From contig CAJTJY010000026.1 in NCBI GenBank assembly GCA_910576975.1, forward strand, positions 1-37,309: DNA of 37,309 bases, in the 5' to 3' direction. A program made the position numbers and the translations under genes. The notes under the pieces are model-generated. The model was not told the origin of the DNA. It made no database searches and saw nothing but the letters and a program-made list of their open reading frames with translations. This document shows positions 27,926 to 37,309 of the stretch, in pieces (the stretch's first letter is position 1; every line of letters begins with the position of its first letter). This DNA is from an uncultured Lachnospiraceae bacterium (lineage in GTDB: Bacteria; Bacillota; Clostridia; Lachnospirales; Lachnospiraceae).

Positions 27926-29119
27926 TTATTTCACAATCAAGGCTTCCGTTTCTCTGGCTATCGCAAGCTCCTCGTTGGTTGGCAGGCAAATCACGGTCAC
28001 CTTGGAATTTGGCGTAGAGATAATCGTTTCCTCGCCATGGACCTCATTTGCTTTCTCGTCCAATTCCACGCCAAGATAGCCCAGATAATCACAGATGCCT
28101 TTCCTCGTATTGGGACCATTCTCCCCTACCCCTGCGGTAAAGCAGATCACGTCCACGCCGTTCATTGCCGCCGTGTAAGCGCCGACAAATTTTGCCGCAC
28201 GGTAGATAAAAGTTTCAAGGGCACGGATTCCAGCATGGTCATTTTTCTCTGCTGCCGCTTCTAAATCCCGGAAATCACTGGAAATATGAGACAAGCCCTG
28301 TACTCCCGACTTCTTATTCAAAATCTCCATGACCCCTTCCAGATCACAATTCTCTTTCTTTGCAATATATTCCATCGCCCCTGGATCAATATCGCCAGAG
28401 CGTGTTCCCATGATCAAGCCTTCCAGTGGCGTTAGCCCCATGGAGGTGTCAATCGATTCCCCATTCTTCACGGCACAGATAGACGCTCCGTTGCCAAGAT
28501 GGCAAACGATCGTTTTCAGCTCCTCGTATGGTTTGCCAACAATTTCTGCCGCACGCTTGGATACATAGCTGTGGGATGTTCCATGAAAGCCGTATCTTCT
28601 GACTTTATACTTCTCATAGTAATCATAATCAATCCCGTACAAATAAGCCTTCTCTGGCATAGTCTGATGGAACGCAGTGTCAAATACGCCTACCATAGGC
28701 ACATTGGGCATCAGGTCCTGGCACGCCCGGATTCCGATGAGGTTTGCCGGATTATGCAAAGGAGCGAGGTCGTTACACTCCTCAATAACCTTTAACACTT
28801 CTTCGTCAAGAATCGTGGAAGAAGCAAACTTCTCACCTCCATGGACTACCCTGTGTCCTACTGCGCCGATCTCTTCCAGGCTCTTTAACGCTCCGGTTTT
28901 AGGATTTACCAACGCGTCCAAAACCATCTGGATTGCCTGCTTATGGGTCGGCATGTCTGCATTTGTAACTTCCTTTTCCTCTCCTGCTTTCTGATATACC
29001 AGCCTTCCATCTAAGCCGATCCTCTCGCATAGCCCTTTGGCGAGCACTGCCTCCGTATCGGAATTGATAACCTGATATTTCAGGGATGAGCTTCCGCAGT
29101 TGATTACTAATATATTCAT
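27926..29119 (-). CDS. ackA: Acetate kinase
   Basis: A 397-residue kinase interconverting acetyl phosphate and acetate with ATP formation, the last step of acetate fermentation. It starts MNILVINCGSSSLKYQVIN, the family signature, and has FDTAFHQTMP, HLGNGASICAVKNG and FTAGVGENGP. The ATG at 29119 has GGAGAAGG upstream. The frame runs on to 29239 without a site. No phosphotransacetylase gene is adjacent within the window. Confidence 0.96.
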   Translation of the reverse strand: MNILVINCGSSSLKYQVINSDTEAVLAKGLCERIGLDGRLVYQKAGEEKEVTNADMPTHKQAIQMVLDALVNPKTGALKSLEEIGAVGHRVVHGGEKFASSTILDEEVLKVIEECNDLAPLHNPANLIGIRACQDLMPNVPMVGVFDTAFHQTMPEKAYLYGIDYDYYEKYKVRRYGFHGTSHSYVSKRAAEIVGKPYEELKTIVCHLGNGASICAVKNGESIDTSMGLTPLEGLIMGTRSGDIDPGAMEYIAKKENCDLEGVMEILNKKSGVQGLSHISSDFRDLEAAAEKNDHAGIRALETFIYRAAKFVGAYTAAMNGVDVICFTAGVGENGPNTRKGICDYLGYLGVELDEKANEVHGEETIISTPNSKVTVICLPTNEELAIARETEALIVK

Positions 29120-29227
29120 GTTCCTTCTCCTTTCCTGAACCCTTCTCGGCGCACGTCTAAAAAATAAACGCTGTGGGTAAATGATTTTCCAAACACGCTC
29201 CAACAGGATTGACAAGCTTTTTCCATT

Positions 29228-29256
29228 ATTATAAACCAATTTTTTTTTGTATACAA
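29228..29256 (-). promoter_or_regulatory. Promoter of ackA
   Basis: On the minus strand TTGTAT (29256-29251), 17 bases of A-rich spacer, TATAAT (29233-29228), about 105 bases before the start codon. Confidence 0.65.
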
Positions 29257-29383
29257 GGGTATTTTATTTTGAGTTTCCCCATTTTGCAATGTAAACCTTT
29301 TGAACAAGTGAATATCTTAGCGCGACAGCCTCACTCTTCACAGACAAGTGCCGCAGCGCATCTTTGACAGATCTACTAAAAGA

Positions 29384-29413
29384 AAAAACTCCCCAGCCAA
29401 AATCCCTGGCTGG
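29384..29413 (-). terminator. Terminator after the FN3-domain gene
   Basis: On the minus strand CTCCAGCCA pairs with TGGCTGGGGAG around a short loop, and TTTTTTC follows. It ends the 424-aa gene. Confidence 0.85.
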
Positions 29414-29443
29414 AGAGCCTATGTACCTTATTTGCGATTCTTT

Positions 29444-30718
29444 TTAATAGTAGTAGCTGGTAGTGATTCTGAAAGAGCCATACCAAGTATCATCACTCTG
29501 GATCACTTTCTTGCCAACTTTCTTATTAGCCACTACATAATAGTAGTAATATCCTGTTGAAATAGGAGCGCCGCCAAGCTTCTTCACCACGCAGCTTGTG
29601 CCTTTCGTAGTAGCCACCTTGGTATATTTGCCATTTGCGGTTCTGGAAAGATATACGCTGTAATCCTTAGCGCCTGCAGTTTTTGCCCAGGAAAATCTAA
29701 TTCCGTCGGACGCTTTGTTTGAAACCAAAGCCCCTTTCTGCTTCGCTACAAACTTTGCAAACCAGGTAGCGTCAGACCATGGACCATACTTCTTTGCCTT
29801 TCCTACCTGAACATATCCGCGCACTCTGATCTTCATGAACTGATCGTTCTTTAATTTGCTATTTTTGATTAACATCTTCTGGTTATAGCCTTTTACGGCT
29901 TTCTTCACGATCTTCTTACCGTTATTGCCGTAGATCTCATATTCATAACCGTCTGCCGCACCGCTGGGCTTCCAGGTAAAGGTCACGTAACCTGCCTGTG
30001 AATTGCCTCCGTAACCGCCATAGAGCATTTTTACGCCTGTAACCTTCTTGGGAAGCGTGGACATATAAGCGCCGGCAACATCTTCGCCATAAGCATTGGC
30101 AACGTAACCTGCCTTGCTCTTCCTTGCTGGATATACCATAACTGCGAACGTGCTGTCTGCCGCTTTGGAAGCTATCTTATAAGAAGTCTTTGTCACCGTT
30201 TTTACTTGCGCTTGTGCCGTACTTCCTACTTTTTTATAAGCAACCAGATAGCAATTTGCCTTGTTAAATTTTTTCCATCCTAAGGAAATGTTCTTTGCCT
30301 CTGCTTTCGTCTGGGTCAGTCCTGCAACCTTTCCTATGGGAGCCGTAACCACTTGAAGAGGCGCAGAAGGCGTTCCCAGCTCGCCATTGCTGTCAATCGC
30401 TGAAACCCTTACATAATAATCAGAACCAGCGGCAAGACCTTGAATTGCATACTCTACCTTTGTAATCGGCTCTGTGCTAGAACCATAAGTCGTTCCCTGG
30501 AACGAGGTATCTTTACACCATTCCACCTTGTAGCCGTTGACATCCCCAGTGGCATTCTTCCATTCCAACAGTACAGCGTTATAAGTATGATTTGTCTGCT
30601 TCACCCCGTTCACTGTGCCCGTCGCCGCCTCTGCCTTTACGCCAAGAAAAAGCACGCAAAGCAAGGCAAGCATCCACACTTTAGAAAATTTTGCTAAAAC
30701 TTTACTAAAACTTTTCAT
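29444..30718 (-). CDS. Secreted fibronectin type III domain protein
   Basis: A 424-residue protein with a signal peptide (about 1-32, hydrophobic core MLALLCVLFLGVKAEA). It then has four fibronectin type III-like repeats of about 90 residues, each showing a W near the start (VLLEWKNATGD; NISLGWKKFNKA; VTFTWKPSGAADG; IRFSWAKTAGA) and a YY or YEY end. No catalytic or cell-wall anchor motif is seen. Repeats of this kind mediate adhesion or polysaccharide binding in Firmicute surface proteins. It ends in DDTWYGSFRITTSYYY. ATG at 30718 with GGAG upstream, single-gene transcript. Confidence 0.82.
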   Translation of the reverse strand: MKSFSKVLAKFSKVWMLALLCVLFLGVKAEAATGTVNGVKQTNHTYNAVLLEWKNATGDVNGYKVEWCKDTSFQGTTYGSSTEPITKVEYAIQGLAAGSDYYVRVSAIDSNGELGTPSAPLQVVTAPIGKVAGLTQTKAEAKNISLGWKKFNKANCYLVAYKKVGSTAQAQVKTVTKTSYKIASKAADSTFAVMVYPARKSKAGYVANAYGEDVAGAYMSTLPKKVTGVKMLYGGYGGNSQAGYVTFTWKPSGAADGYEYEIYGNNGKKIVKKAVKGYNQKMLIKNSKLKNDQFMKIRVRGYVQVGKAKKYGPWSDATWFAKFVAKQKGALVSNKASDGIRFSWAKTAGAKDYSVYLSRTANGKYTKVATTKGTSCVVKKLGGAPISTGYYYYYVVANKKVGKKVIQSDDTWYGSFRITTSYYY

Positions 30719-30951
30719 ACACTCTCTCCTTTTCTTATATATTTTTTACTTTGTGTATAAAATAAATTTTAGCACCTGTCCTTTGACTTGTCAATAAACA
30801 GCAGATAAATGTTAAAACTAAATCTTGAATTTTTCTAAAAGAACCTTTACAATGGCTGTAGTTTTACTTTATCTTTATTTGCCTAAACTTTAGAAGCAGT
30901 AATTTCCTTAAATCTTACTGCTTCAAATCAATTATCGCCAAGGAGGTCATT

Positions 30952-31803
30952 ATGAATCAGCACAAACCATTTCAGCTTGTCGCACTGGACTTGGACGGCA
31001 CGCTGTTCAACTCCCAAAGCCAAGTTTCCGATGAGAACAAATCTGCCATCCGCCATTTCAGCGCCCATGGCACTTCCTTTGTCATTTCCACTGGAAGGCC
31101 CTATACGGGGCTTCCCTTAGATCTGATGGAATCTCTGGGCATCCGCTATGCCATCACCACCAACGGCGCTGCCGTATATAAGGTTCCCGAACGGGAATGC
31201 CTGTTTGAAACCTGCATTCCCTCAGATCTGGCGGCAGACATCCTGGAAGAACTGCTGACACTGAACATACACATTAACTTGTTCCTTCATGGGGACGCCT
31301 TTGCCCCGGCGCAATGCCGCAAAGCTCTTTTAAGCATCCAGTCACTGCCAGATTCTCTGAAAGAATATATGCTCACCACCCGCACTCCGATTGGCGACAT
31401 GCCCGATTTTCTGCGCAGGCAAGGCGAAGGGGTGCAAAAACTGACGCTGAATTTTCCAGAAGGAGAGGACGGCACATTCCCTGACCGCAGCAAGGCAATG
31501 GCGATCCTAGACCGCTATCCACAGGTTTCTTATCTATGCGGCGGCTTCAACAATCTAGAATTCACCATGACCGGAATATCCAAAGGCAAAGGGCTTTCTT
31601 TGCTCTGTAAGCATCTTGACATTCCGATTGACCATGCCATCGCCTGCGGCGACAGTGAAAACGACCTTGACATTATGAAAACTGCTGGATTAGGCGTGGC
31701 TATGGCAAATGCCCCAGAAGAAATCCGCAATCTCGCAGACGACGTCACGCTAAGCAACGACGAGCATGGCGTAGCCGCCATGCTCGAAAAATGGTTGGGG
31801 TAG
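30952..31803 (+). CDS. Cof-type HAD phosphatase
   Basis: A 283-residue haloacid dehalogenase-superfamily hydrolase of the Cof/YidA subgroup. Motif I is LDLDGTLFN (Asp13, Asp15) and motif II is VISTGRP (about 43-49). Motif IV is GDSENDLDIM (about 233-242), and KGKGLSLL carries the conserved Lys before it. A type IIB cap lies between. Such enzymes dephosphorylate sugar phosphates, flavin or nucleotide phosphates; the substrate cannot be told from sequence. ATG at 30952 with AGGAGG upstream. Convergent with purL, 13 bases from its stop. Confidence 0.88.
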   Translation: MNQHKPFQLVALDLDGTLFNSQSQVSDENKSAIRHFSAHGTSFVISTGRPYTGLPLDLMESLGIRYAITTNGAAVYKVPERECLFETCIPSDLAADILEELLTLNIHINLFLHGDAFAPAQCRKALLSIQSLPDSLKEYMLTTRTPIGDMPDFLRRQGEGVQKLTLNFPEGEDGTFPDRSKAMAILDRYPQVSYLCGGFNNLEFTMTGISKGKGLSLLCKHLDIPIDHAIACGDSENDLDIMKTAGLGVAMANAPEEIRNLADDVTLSNDEHGVAAMLEKWLG

Positions 31804-31816
31804 AGAGTCTTTCTCA

Positions 31817-34800
31817 TTATTTAAAATAATCGACGCCGCTCTCAAACAGCTTCATATCCTGCTCCCCATAAATATTCACAGCCACGCCCTGCCCCCGGCG
31901 TTCTGAGTGAGCCATCTTGCCAAACACCCTGCCGTCTGGGCTAGTAATTCCCTCAACTGCAAAATAAGAGCCGTTGATATTCCACTCTTCTTCCATGGTC
32001 GGCTGTCCCTGCTCATTGACATACTGCGTCGCTACCTGTCCATTGGCAAAAAGTTTTTCCAGCCATTCTTTGGAAGCCACGAAACGACCCTCCCCATGGG
32101 AAGCCGGATTGCAGTATACCTTTCCAAGCTCCGCTTTCTTAAGCCACGGGGATTTGTCAGTCACTACTTTGGTATACACCATCTTAGAGATATGGCGCCC
32201 GATGGTATTGTAGGTCAAAGTCGGCGAATCTGCATCTTGTTGGCAAATCTCCCCGTTTGGCACTAGCCCAAGCTTAATCAGCGCCTGAAAGCCGTTGCAA
32301 ATTCCCAGCATCAGCCCATCACGCTCATTTAACAATCTGTTCACCGCTTCTGTGATCTTTTGATTGCGGAACGCCGTTGCAAAAAACTTCGCACTGCCCT
32401 CTGGCTCATCCCCTGCGGAAAAACCTCCCGGGAACATGATGATCTGGGACTGGGCAATCGCTTTTGCAAACACTTCCACTGAATCCCGGATATCTTCTGC
32501 ACTTAAGTTCTGAAACACTTTGACAATGGTATCCGCTCCTGCACGCTCAAACGCCCTGGCGCTGTCGTATTCGCAGTTCGTCCCAGGAAAAACAGGAATA
32601 AACACTGTGGGTCTCGCTACTTTATGCTTGCAGACATAAATGTGATCTGCATGAAAGAGCCCTGTGCTCACTTCTTCATTTCCTTCCACGGCAACCGTAG
32701 GGAATACTTTTTCCAAGGTGCCTGTCCAAGCCTTGACCGCTTCCTCCATCGGCAGCTCCATTGCGCCGTAAACAAACTTCTGCTGATTGTTTACCTCGCC
32801 GAATACCCGGCAATATGACTCATTGCCACATCCTGCGTTTTCTTGTGGCGCATCCGCCGCAAAGTCTCCCATGGCTTTGGCAATCACCTCTTCCACCAAC
32901 GCTGTCTGTTCTGTGGGAACCTCTGCGATAATTTTCCCAAAATGGGGAGCAAACAGGCAATCCTTGCACACATCCTCTGCAATGGTAACCCCCAGGCGGT
33001 TGCCAAACGCCATTTTGCTGACAGCCGCCACAATTCCTTTGCCGTCCAGGGCATAGGCGGAAACTATGGCTTTCTTCTGAATCAGCTCATGAATGGCGCC
33101 GTACAATTTCATCACTTGGCAGTAAACCGGAAGATCGTACGAATCTTTGGCAATCTTGAAAATCATCAGTTTATTGCCAGCCTGTTTTAATTCCGGCGTG
33201 ATGATGTCATGCTGTCTCGCCATGTCCACCGCAAAAGAAACCAGAGTCGGAGGCACGTCCACTTCGTTAAACGTGCCCGACATCGAATCTTTTCCGCCAA
33301 TGGAGGGGAGACCAAATCCAATCTGGGCGCTGTATGCTCCCAAAAGGGACGCAAACGGCTGGCTCCAGCGGCTGGGCTCTTCACTCATCCTGCGGAAATA
33401 TTCCTGAAACGTAAAGCGAATCTTCCTATAATCCCCTCCCGCTGCCACGATCCTTGCCACAGACTCTAAAACTGCATAGACAGCTCCATGATAAGGGCTC
33501 CATGAGGAGAGATACGGGTCAAATCCATATGCCATCATGGTAACGGCGTCGCATGTTCCCTGTGCAACCGGAAGCTTTGCCACCATGCTCTGCGTTTCTG
33601 TGAGCTGATATTTGCCGCCGTAAGGCATAAAGACGCTGCCTGCGCCGATGGAGCCGTCAAACATTTCCACTAAGCCTTTCTGCGAGCAGACATTTAAATC
33701 GGAAAGCGTTTTTAACCACGCTTGTTTTACATCTCCCTGCTGCAGCGCCTTTGCCACCTCAGGAATCTCAATCTTCTCAAAAAAGTTTTCTTCCTGCTTT
33801 GGCATCTCCACAGCCACAGACGTTTCCTGATGCGCGCCGTTGGTATCTAAGAATGCCCTGGAAATATTTACAATTTCCTTGCCTCTCCATTCCAGCACCA
33901 GCCGGGGCTCTTCTGTGACTACGGCGACTTCTACCGCCTCTAAGTTTTCCTCTTTTGCATAAGAAAGGAACTGCTCCACATCGCAGGGCGCGACAACCAC
34001 CGCCATGCGCTCCTGGGATTCTGAAATAGCAATCTCGGTACCATCCAGCCCCGCATATTTCTTGGGAACCTTGTCAAGCTGCACCCTAAGGCCCGGTGCC
34101 AGCTCTCCGATTGCCACGGAGACGCCGCCTGCGCCAAAATCGTTGCACTTCTTAATCATGTGCGCAACCTCCTCACGGCGGAACAGCCTTTGAATTTTGC
34201 GCTCCGTTGGCGGATTTCCTTTCTGGACCTCAGCACCGCAGACAGCCGTGGACTGAGTATTATGCGCCTTGGAGCTTCCCGTCGCACCTCCAATGCCGTC
34301 ACGCCCAGTCCTTCCGCCCAGCAGAATGATAATATCACCAGGATCTGAGGTAAGGCGCTGCACCGCGCGTCTGGGAGCCGCCCCTAGCACTGCGCCAATC
34401 TCCATACGTTTTGCCACATAATCGGGATGATAAATTTCTTTTACATACCCTGTGGCAAGACCAATCTGATTGCCATAAGAGCTGTAGCCATGGGCTGCGC
34501 CACGCACCAGCTTTTTCTGCGGAAGCTTCCCTGCCAGGGTATCTTTTACCGGCCTTGTGGGATCTGCCGCGCCAGTGACACGCATCGCCTGATATACATA
34601 AGTACGCCCGGAGAGAGGATCACGAATTGCCCCGCCAAGACAAGTCGCCGCACCTCCGAAAGGCTCGATTTCCGTGGGATGGTTGTGAGTTTCATTCTTG
34701 AAATTTACCAGCCATTCCTCCGTCTGTCCATCTACTTCCACCGGAACCACGATGGAGCAGGCGTTGATCTCCTCGGATTCTTCCTGATCCTTAAGCTTCC

Positions 34801-35665
34801 CTTCCTTTTTTAAGCGCTTCATCGCCATCAACGCCAGATCCATCAGACATACAAACTTGTCCTTGCGTCCCTGATATAGTTCCTGGTACGTCTTTAAATA
34901 ATCCTGATACGTCTCTTCCATGGGCTTTCGGTAATACCCTTCTTGAAAGGTCACTTCCTTTAACTCGGTTGAGAACGTGGTATGACGGCAATGGTCAGAC
35001 CAGTAAGTATCCAGCACGCGCACCTCCGTCATCGACGGATCTCTGTGCTCCTCAGATTTAAAATAATTCTGGATATGGAGGAAATCCTGAAATGTCATCG
35101 CAAGCCCTAGAGAATCATACAATTCTTTCAGCTCTGCTTGCGGCAATTCCTGGAACCCTGCAAAAATCTTTACGTCCTCTGGTTCATCAAATTCCTCTGT
35201 CAAAGTTTTTGGCTTCTGAAGCCCGGTCTCTCTGGAATCCACGGGATTGATGCAATGCTTCTTGATCGCCTCCATCTGCGCCTCGTCCACTTCTCCCGCA
35301 ATCACATAAGTGATAGCGGAACGAATCAAGGGCTCTTCCTCACTGCAGAGTAACTTGACGCACTGTTCTGCGGAATCCGCACGCTGGTCATATTGGCCTG
35401 GCAGATATTCCACGCTAAATACTTTAGCCCCTGCGGCATCAAAACTTTCCTCATACACTTCATCCACTGGCGGCTCAGAAAATACCGTTTTTAATGCCTT
35501 TTGATAGGTCTTTTCTGAAATGTGCTCCACGTCATAACGAATCAGCACACGCACCTCTGTTACCGATTGAATTCCCAGATATCCTCTGAGTTCCGACTGC
35601 AGCTCTTTTGCCTGAACTGCAAAATCTGGCTTCTTTTCCACAAAAATACGTCTTACACTGCTCAT
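31817..35665 (-). CDS. purL: Phosphoribosylformylglycinamidine synthase (single chain)
   Basis: A 1282-residue FGAM synthase for purine synthesis, combining PurS-like, PurL and glutamine-amidotransferase parts in one chain. An N-terminal domain (about 1-200) precedes the PurL core with SDHCRHTTFS and GGAIRDPLSG. The C-terminal amidotransferase (from about 1035) has PGTNCEYDSARAFE, the nucleophile Cys in MLGICNGFQAL and the end AHSERRGQG. The ATG at 35665 has GAGGAGG 8 bases upstream; the frame extends to 35695 without a site. It is alone on its strand, not in a pur operon here. Divergent from the LysR gene. Confidence 0.95.
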   Translation of the reverse strand: MSSVRRIFVEKKPDFAVQAKELQSELRGYLGIQSVTEVRVLIRYDVEHISEKTYQKALKTVFSEPPVDEVYEESFDAAGAKVFSVEYLPGQYDQRADSAEQCVKLLCSEEEPLIRSAITYVIAGEVDEAQMEAIKKHCINPVDSRETGLQKPKTLTEEFDEPEDVKIFAGFQELPQAELKELYDSLGLAMTFQDFLHIQNYFKSEEHRDPSMTEVRVLDTYWSDHCRHTTFSTELKEVTFQEGYYRKPMEETYQDYLKTYQELYQGRKDKFVCLMDLALMAMKRLKKEGKLKDQEESEEINACSIVVPVEVDGQTEEWLVNFKNETHNHPTEIEPFGGAATCLGGAIRDPLSGRTYVYQAMRVTGAADPTRPVKDTLAGKLPQKKLVRGAAHGYSSYGNQIGLATGYVKEIYHPDYVAKRMEIGAVLGAAPRRAVQRLTSDPGDIIILLGGRTGRDGIGGATGSSKAHNTQSTAVCGAEVQKGNPPTERKIQRLFRREEVAHMIKKCNDFGAGGVSVAIGELAPGLRVQLDKVPKKYAGLDGTEIAISESQERMAVVVAPCDVEQFLSYAKEENLEAVEVAVVTEEPRLVLEWRGKEIVNISRAFLDTNGAHQETSVAVEMPKQEENFFEKIEIPEVAKALQQGDVKQAWLKTLSDLNVCSQKGLVEMFDGSIGAGSVFMPYGGKYQLTETQSMVAKLPVAQGTCDAVTMMAYGFDPYLSSWSPYHGAVYAVLESVARIVAAGGDYRKIRFTFQEYFRRMSEEPSRWSQPFASLLGAYSAQIGFGLPSIGGKDSMSGTFNEVDVPPTLVSFAVDMARQHDIITPELKQAGNKLMIFKIAKDSYDLPVYCQVMKLYGAIHELIQKKAIVSAYALDGKGIVAAVSKMAFGNRLGVTIAEDVCKDCLFAPHFGKIIAEVPTEQTALVEEVIAKAMGDFAADAPQENAGCGNESYCRVFGEVNNQQKFVYGAMELPMEEAVKAWTGTLEKVFPTVAVEGNEEVSTGLFHADHIYVCKHKVARPTVFIPVFPGTNCEYDSARAFERAGADTIVKVFQNLSAEDIRDSVEVFAKAIAQSQIIMFPGGFSAGDEPEGSAKFFATAFRNQKITEAVNRLLNERDGLMLGICNGFQALIKLGLVPNGEICQQDADSPTLTYNTIGRHISKMVYTKVVTDKSPWLKKAELGKVYCNPASHGEGRFVASKEWLEKLFANGQVATQYVNEQGQPTMEEEWNINGSYFAVEGITSPDGRVFGKMAHSERRGQGVAVNIYGEQDMKLFESGVDYFK

Positions 35666-35896
35666 GCCACTGCCTCCTCTTATTTTTGACTCCACTATAG
35701 CACACCCAGATAAATAAGTATAATTAATATATTTAATATTATTTATAAGATTATCTCTATTTTAAAGCCAAATCAATCTCCACACCAAGAAAAATACGAA
35801 TCCCTATTGACATATTTATAATCCCCTCTTATAATCGAAGCTATTCTACATGATAAATAGTTCCTTGTGGTAACATATGAGTAAAAGGAGGCGCTT

Positions 35897-36790
35897 ATGG
35901 ACATTAATTATGAGCTATACAAAGTTTTTTATCATGTTGCAGCCTCCCTGAGCTTTTCTGAAGCATCAAAGAAACTGTTTATCTCCCAGTCCGCAGTCAG
36001 TCAGTCTATCAAGACGCTGGAGCGGAAGCTGGACCAGCCTCTGTTTATCCGCAGTACCAAGCGGGTACAACTCACCCCTGCAGGCGAGCTCTTGTTTAAG
36101 CATATTGAACCCGCTATAAACTTGATCAGCCGCGGGGAGCATCAGCTTGTGGATTCCAATACGCTGGGCTTAAGCCAGCTGCATATCGGAGCCAGTGACA
36201 CTATATGCCGCTATTTCCTGGTGCCTTATCTGAAACAGTTTCACCAATTGTTTCCAGAAGTCCCCATCAAAGTAACAAATGCGACTTCCCTGAATTGTGT
36301 AGATCTGCTGTCTCAGGGGACCGTAGACGTAATCGTGACCAATTCTCCAAACTCCCGGATGAACAGCGCTTTGATCCAGAAAAAAGTCGCCGCTTTCCAC
36401 GATGTATTTATTGCCAATCCGGCATATTTTGATTTCAAACAACAGGAAGTCTCTCTCGCAAAATTAAATCAATACCCCATCTTAATGCTTGGAAAGCAAA
36501 GCACCACCAGTGAGTTTCTGCATCATTTATTTTTACAATATCAATTGGAGCTCGTACCGCAAGTTGAGCTTAGCAGCAATGACCTTCTGATCGATCTTGC
36601 GAGAATCGGCCTTGGGATTGCATTTATCCCAGATTACTGCCTGGCAAAGGAACCCAGCGACTTATACATACTTAAGACAAAGGAAGCATTGCCGATGCGT
36701 CAAATGGTAGCGGCCATCAGCCCACATCTGCCGATACCGCCTTCCGCCAATGAATTTTTGAAACTGCTTCCAGAACTGGATGCATCATAA
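35897..36790 (+). CDS. LysR-family transcriptional regulator
   Basis: A 297-residue LysR protein. The N-terminal winged HTH (about 1-60) has SLSFSEASKKLFISQSAVSQ and SIKTLERKLDQPLFIR. The rest is a periplasmic-binding-like effector domain (about 90-290). ATG at 35897 with AGGAGG 7 bases upstream. It is divergent from purL with a 231-base gap and followed after 18 bases by an 80-aa gene. LysR regulators often control a neighbour, but purL lacks a direct metabolic link, so the effector and target are unknown. Confidence 0.9.
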   Translation: MDINYELYKVFYHVAASLSFSEASKKLFISQSAVSQSIKTLERKLDQPLFIRSTKRVQLTPAGELLFKHIEPAINLISRGEHQLVDSNTLGLSQLHIGASDTICRYFLVPYLKQFHQLFPEVPIKVTNATSLNCVDLLSQGTVDVIVTNSPNSRMNSALIQKKVAAFHDVFIANPAYFDFKQQEVSLAKLNQYPILMLGKQSTTSEFLHHLFLQYQLELVPQVELSSNDLLIDLARIGLGIAFIPDYCLAKEPSDLYILKTKEALPMRQMVAAISPHLPIPPSANEFLKLLPELDAS

Positions 36791-36808
36791 GAAAGGAGCT
36801 TGATATTT

Positions 36809-37051
36809 ATGAAACTTTACAACATCAAAGACACAGAGGAATTTTTCAAGGTCATCGACCAGTGCAAAGGCACGGTAGAATTAGTCTCCAAACAAGGAGA
36901 CCGCCTAAATCTGAAATCCCAGCTTACGAAGTATATTACGATTACCAACCTGTTCAGCGATGAATCGATGATTAAGGAATTGGAACTGGTAGCTTACGAC
37001 CCCGATGATACATCCCTGTTGATGGAATATATGTTTGGAACGGATAAGTAG
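36809..37051 (+). CDS. Hypothetical protein, 80 aa
   Basis: A small protein that starts MKLYNIKDTEEFFKVIDQCK and ends DDTSLLMEYMFGTDK. It is acidic and likely an alpha/beta fold. Homologues in Clostridia are often labelled 'polya polymerase' without support in the sequence. The ATG at 36809 follows AGGAG by about 10 bases. Directly behind the LysR gene and probably cotranscribed. No catalytic residues are recognisable. Confidence 0.7.
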   Translation: MKLYNIKDTEEFFKVIDQCKGTVELVSKQGDRLNLKSQLTKYITITNLFSDESMIKELELVAYDPDDTSLLMEYMFGTDK

Positions 37052-37094
37052 CAAAATCCTCTCCGCCGCAAAGCTGTCAAGCCGGACATCGAAC

Positions 37095-37193
37095 GGGGCT
37101 GCTGAAAAAGATGGCGCGCATGTCGCCCAATCTGTACCATATCATGTAAGGATTTCTTAATTTGACACCTTAACCTTATTTTTCAGCAGCTCC
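37095..37193. mobile_element. MITE-like inverted-repeat element, 99 bp
   Basis: GGGGCTGCTGAAAAA (37095-37109) and TTTTTCAGCAGCTCC (37179-37193) match at 14 of 15 positions in inverted orientation around 69 bases with no open frame. Such ends occur on Firmicute insertion sequences, so this may be a miniature relic of one. No target-site duplication is seen. It could also work as a terminator for the 80-aa gene because TTTTC follows. Confidence 0.5.
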
Positions 37194-37244
37194 TTTTCTC
37201 TATTATGTACTCAGGCAATTAAGAAACTATCAAGTTATCAAAAT

Positions 37245-37309
37245 GGGGCTGTCGCACTAAGATATTTACTTGTTCAAAAGGTCTTGCCGCTTATGCGGCA
37301 AAGACAGAA
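37245..37309. mobile_element. Possible left end of an insertion sequence
   Basis: GGGGCTGTCGCACTAAG at 37245 resembles the terminal inverted repeats of some Firmicute insertion sequences (IS1182-like GGGGCTGTCGCA ends). The window ends 64 bases later, before any transposase frame. The last bases contain TTGCCGC-TTA-TGCGGCAA, a short hairpin. Assignment is tentative. Confidence 0.35.

Overview
The window reads as a Lachnospiraceae-type Clostridia chromosome (low-GC Firmicute). The evidence is the gene order yceD-rpmF-plsX-acpP-rnc-smc-ftsY, strong AGGAGG-type ribosome binding sites, a single-chain PurL with fused glutamine amidotransferase, AckA, a CspA-like protein and many XRE regulators. 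Genus cannot be fixed from sequence alone.

Region 1 (1-15197) is one end of an integrated, decaying prophage-like element. Its integrase (14057-15052) lies against the 3' end of a tRNA-Leu gene (15197-15278, minus strand), the usual tRNA insertion layout. The far left carries an early/replication block on the minus strand: DEAH helicase, DUF669 protein, AAA ATPase, SMC-like ATPase, and small HTH and accessory genes. The helicase is cut at about position 100 by the right end of an IS3-family element. A divergent cro-like/cI-like switch with GTAACTT operators sits at 10032-10740.

Region 1b (4.8-13.9 kb) is a dense accessory island of very small genes, at least six XRE-type regulators, one intact hicAB toxin-antitoxin pair, a second hicAB pair whose hicA is truncated, a lipoprotein and several repeated gene remnants. 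Its most unusual part is a 275-bp perfect direct repeat (5871-6145 and 6970-7244). Each copy encodes on the minus strand a 41-residue lysine-rich, hydrophobic peptide with a perfect ribosome binding site. Each copy also carries a consensus promoter (TTGACA-17-TATTCT) firing antisense from the peptide's 3' end and a long two-part stem-loop. Next to each copy is a divergent XRE gene. For copy 1, two TACAG-N6-CTGTA operators overlap the peptide promoter and the XRE promoter. This looks like a candidate type I toxin-antitoxin (or hol-tox-like peptide) module under a second, protein-level control. Further tiny membrane-type peptides (33, 30 and 47 aa) sit next to the same XRE genes.

Region 2 (15.2-37.3 kb) is mostly core chromosome: a hemerythrin/CheX-like/receiver protein, cold-shock protein, lspA, ilvA, the ftsY-smc-rnc block, acpP, plsX, a YesL-family membrane protein, rpmF-yceD, ackA, a secreted fibronectin type III protein, a HAD phosphatase, purL, a LysR regulator and a small conserved protein. 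The right edge holds a 99-bp MITE-like inverted-repeat element and what looks like the first bases of another insertion sequence.

Core genes are mostly on the minus strand. Strong promoters are visible for yceD-rpmF, ackA and the cold-shock gene. Factor-independent terminators follow rpmF, the FN3 gene, the cold-shock gene and the tRNA.
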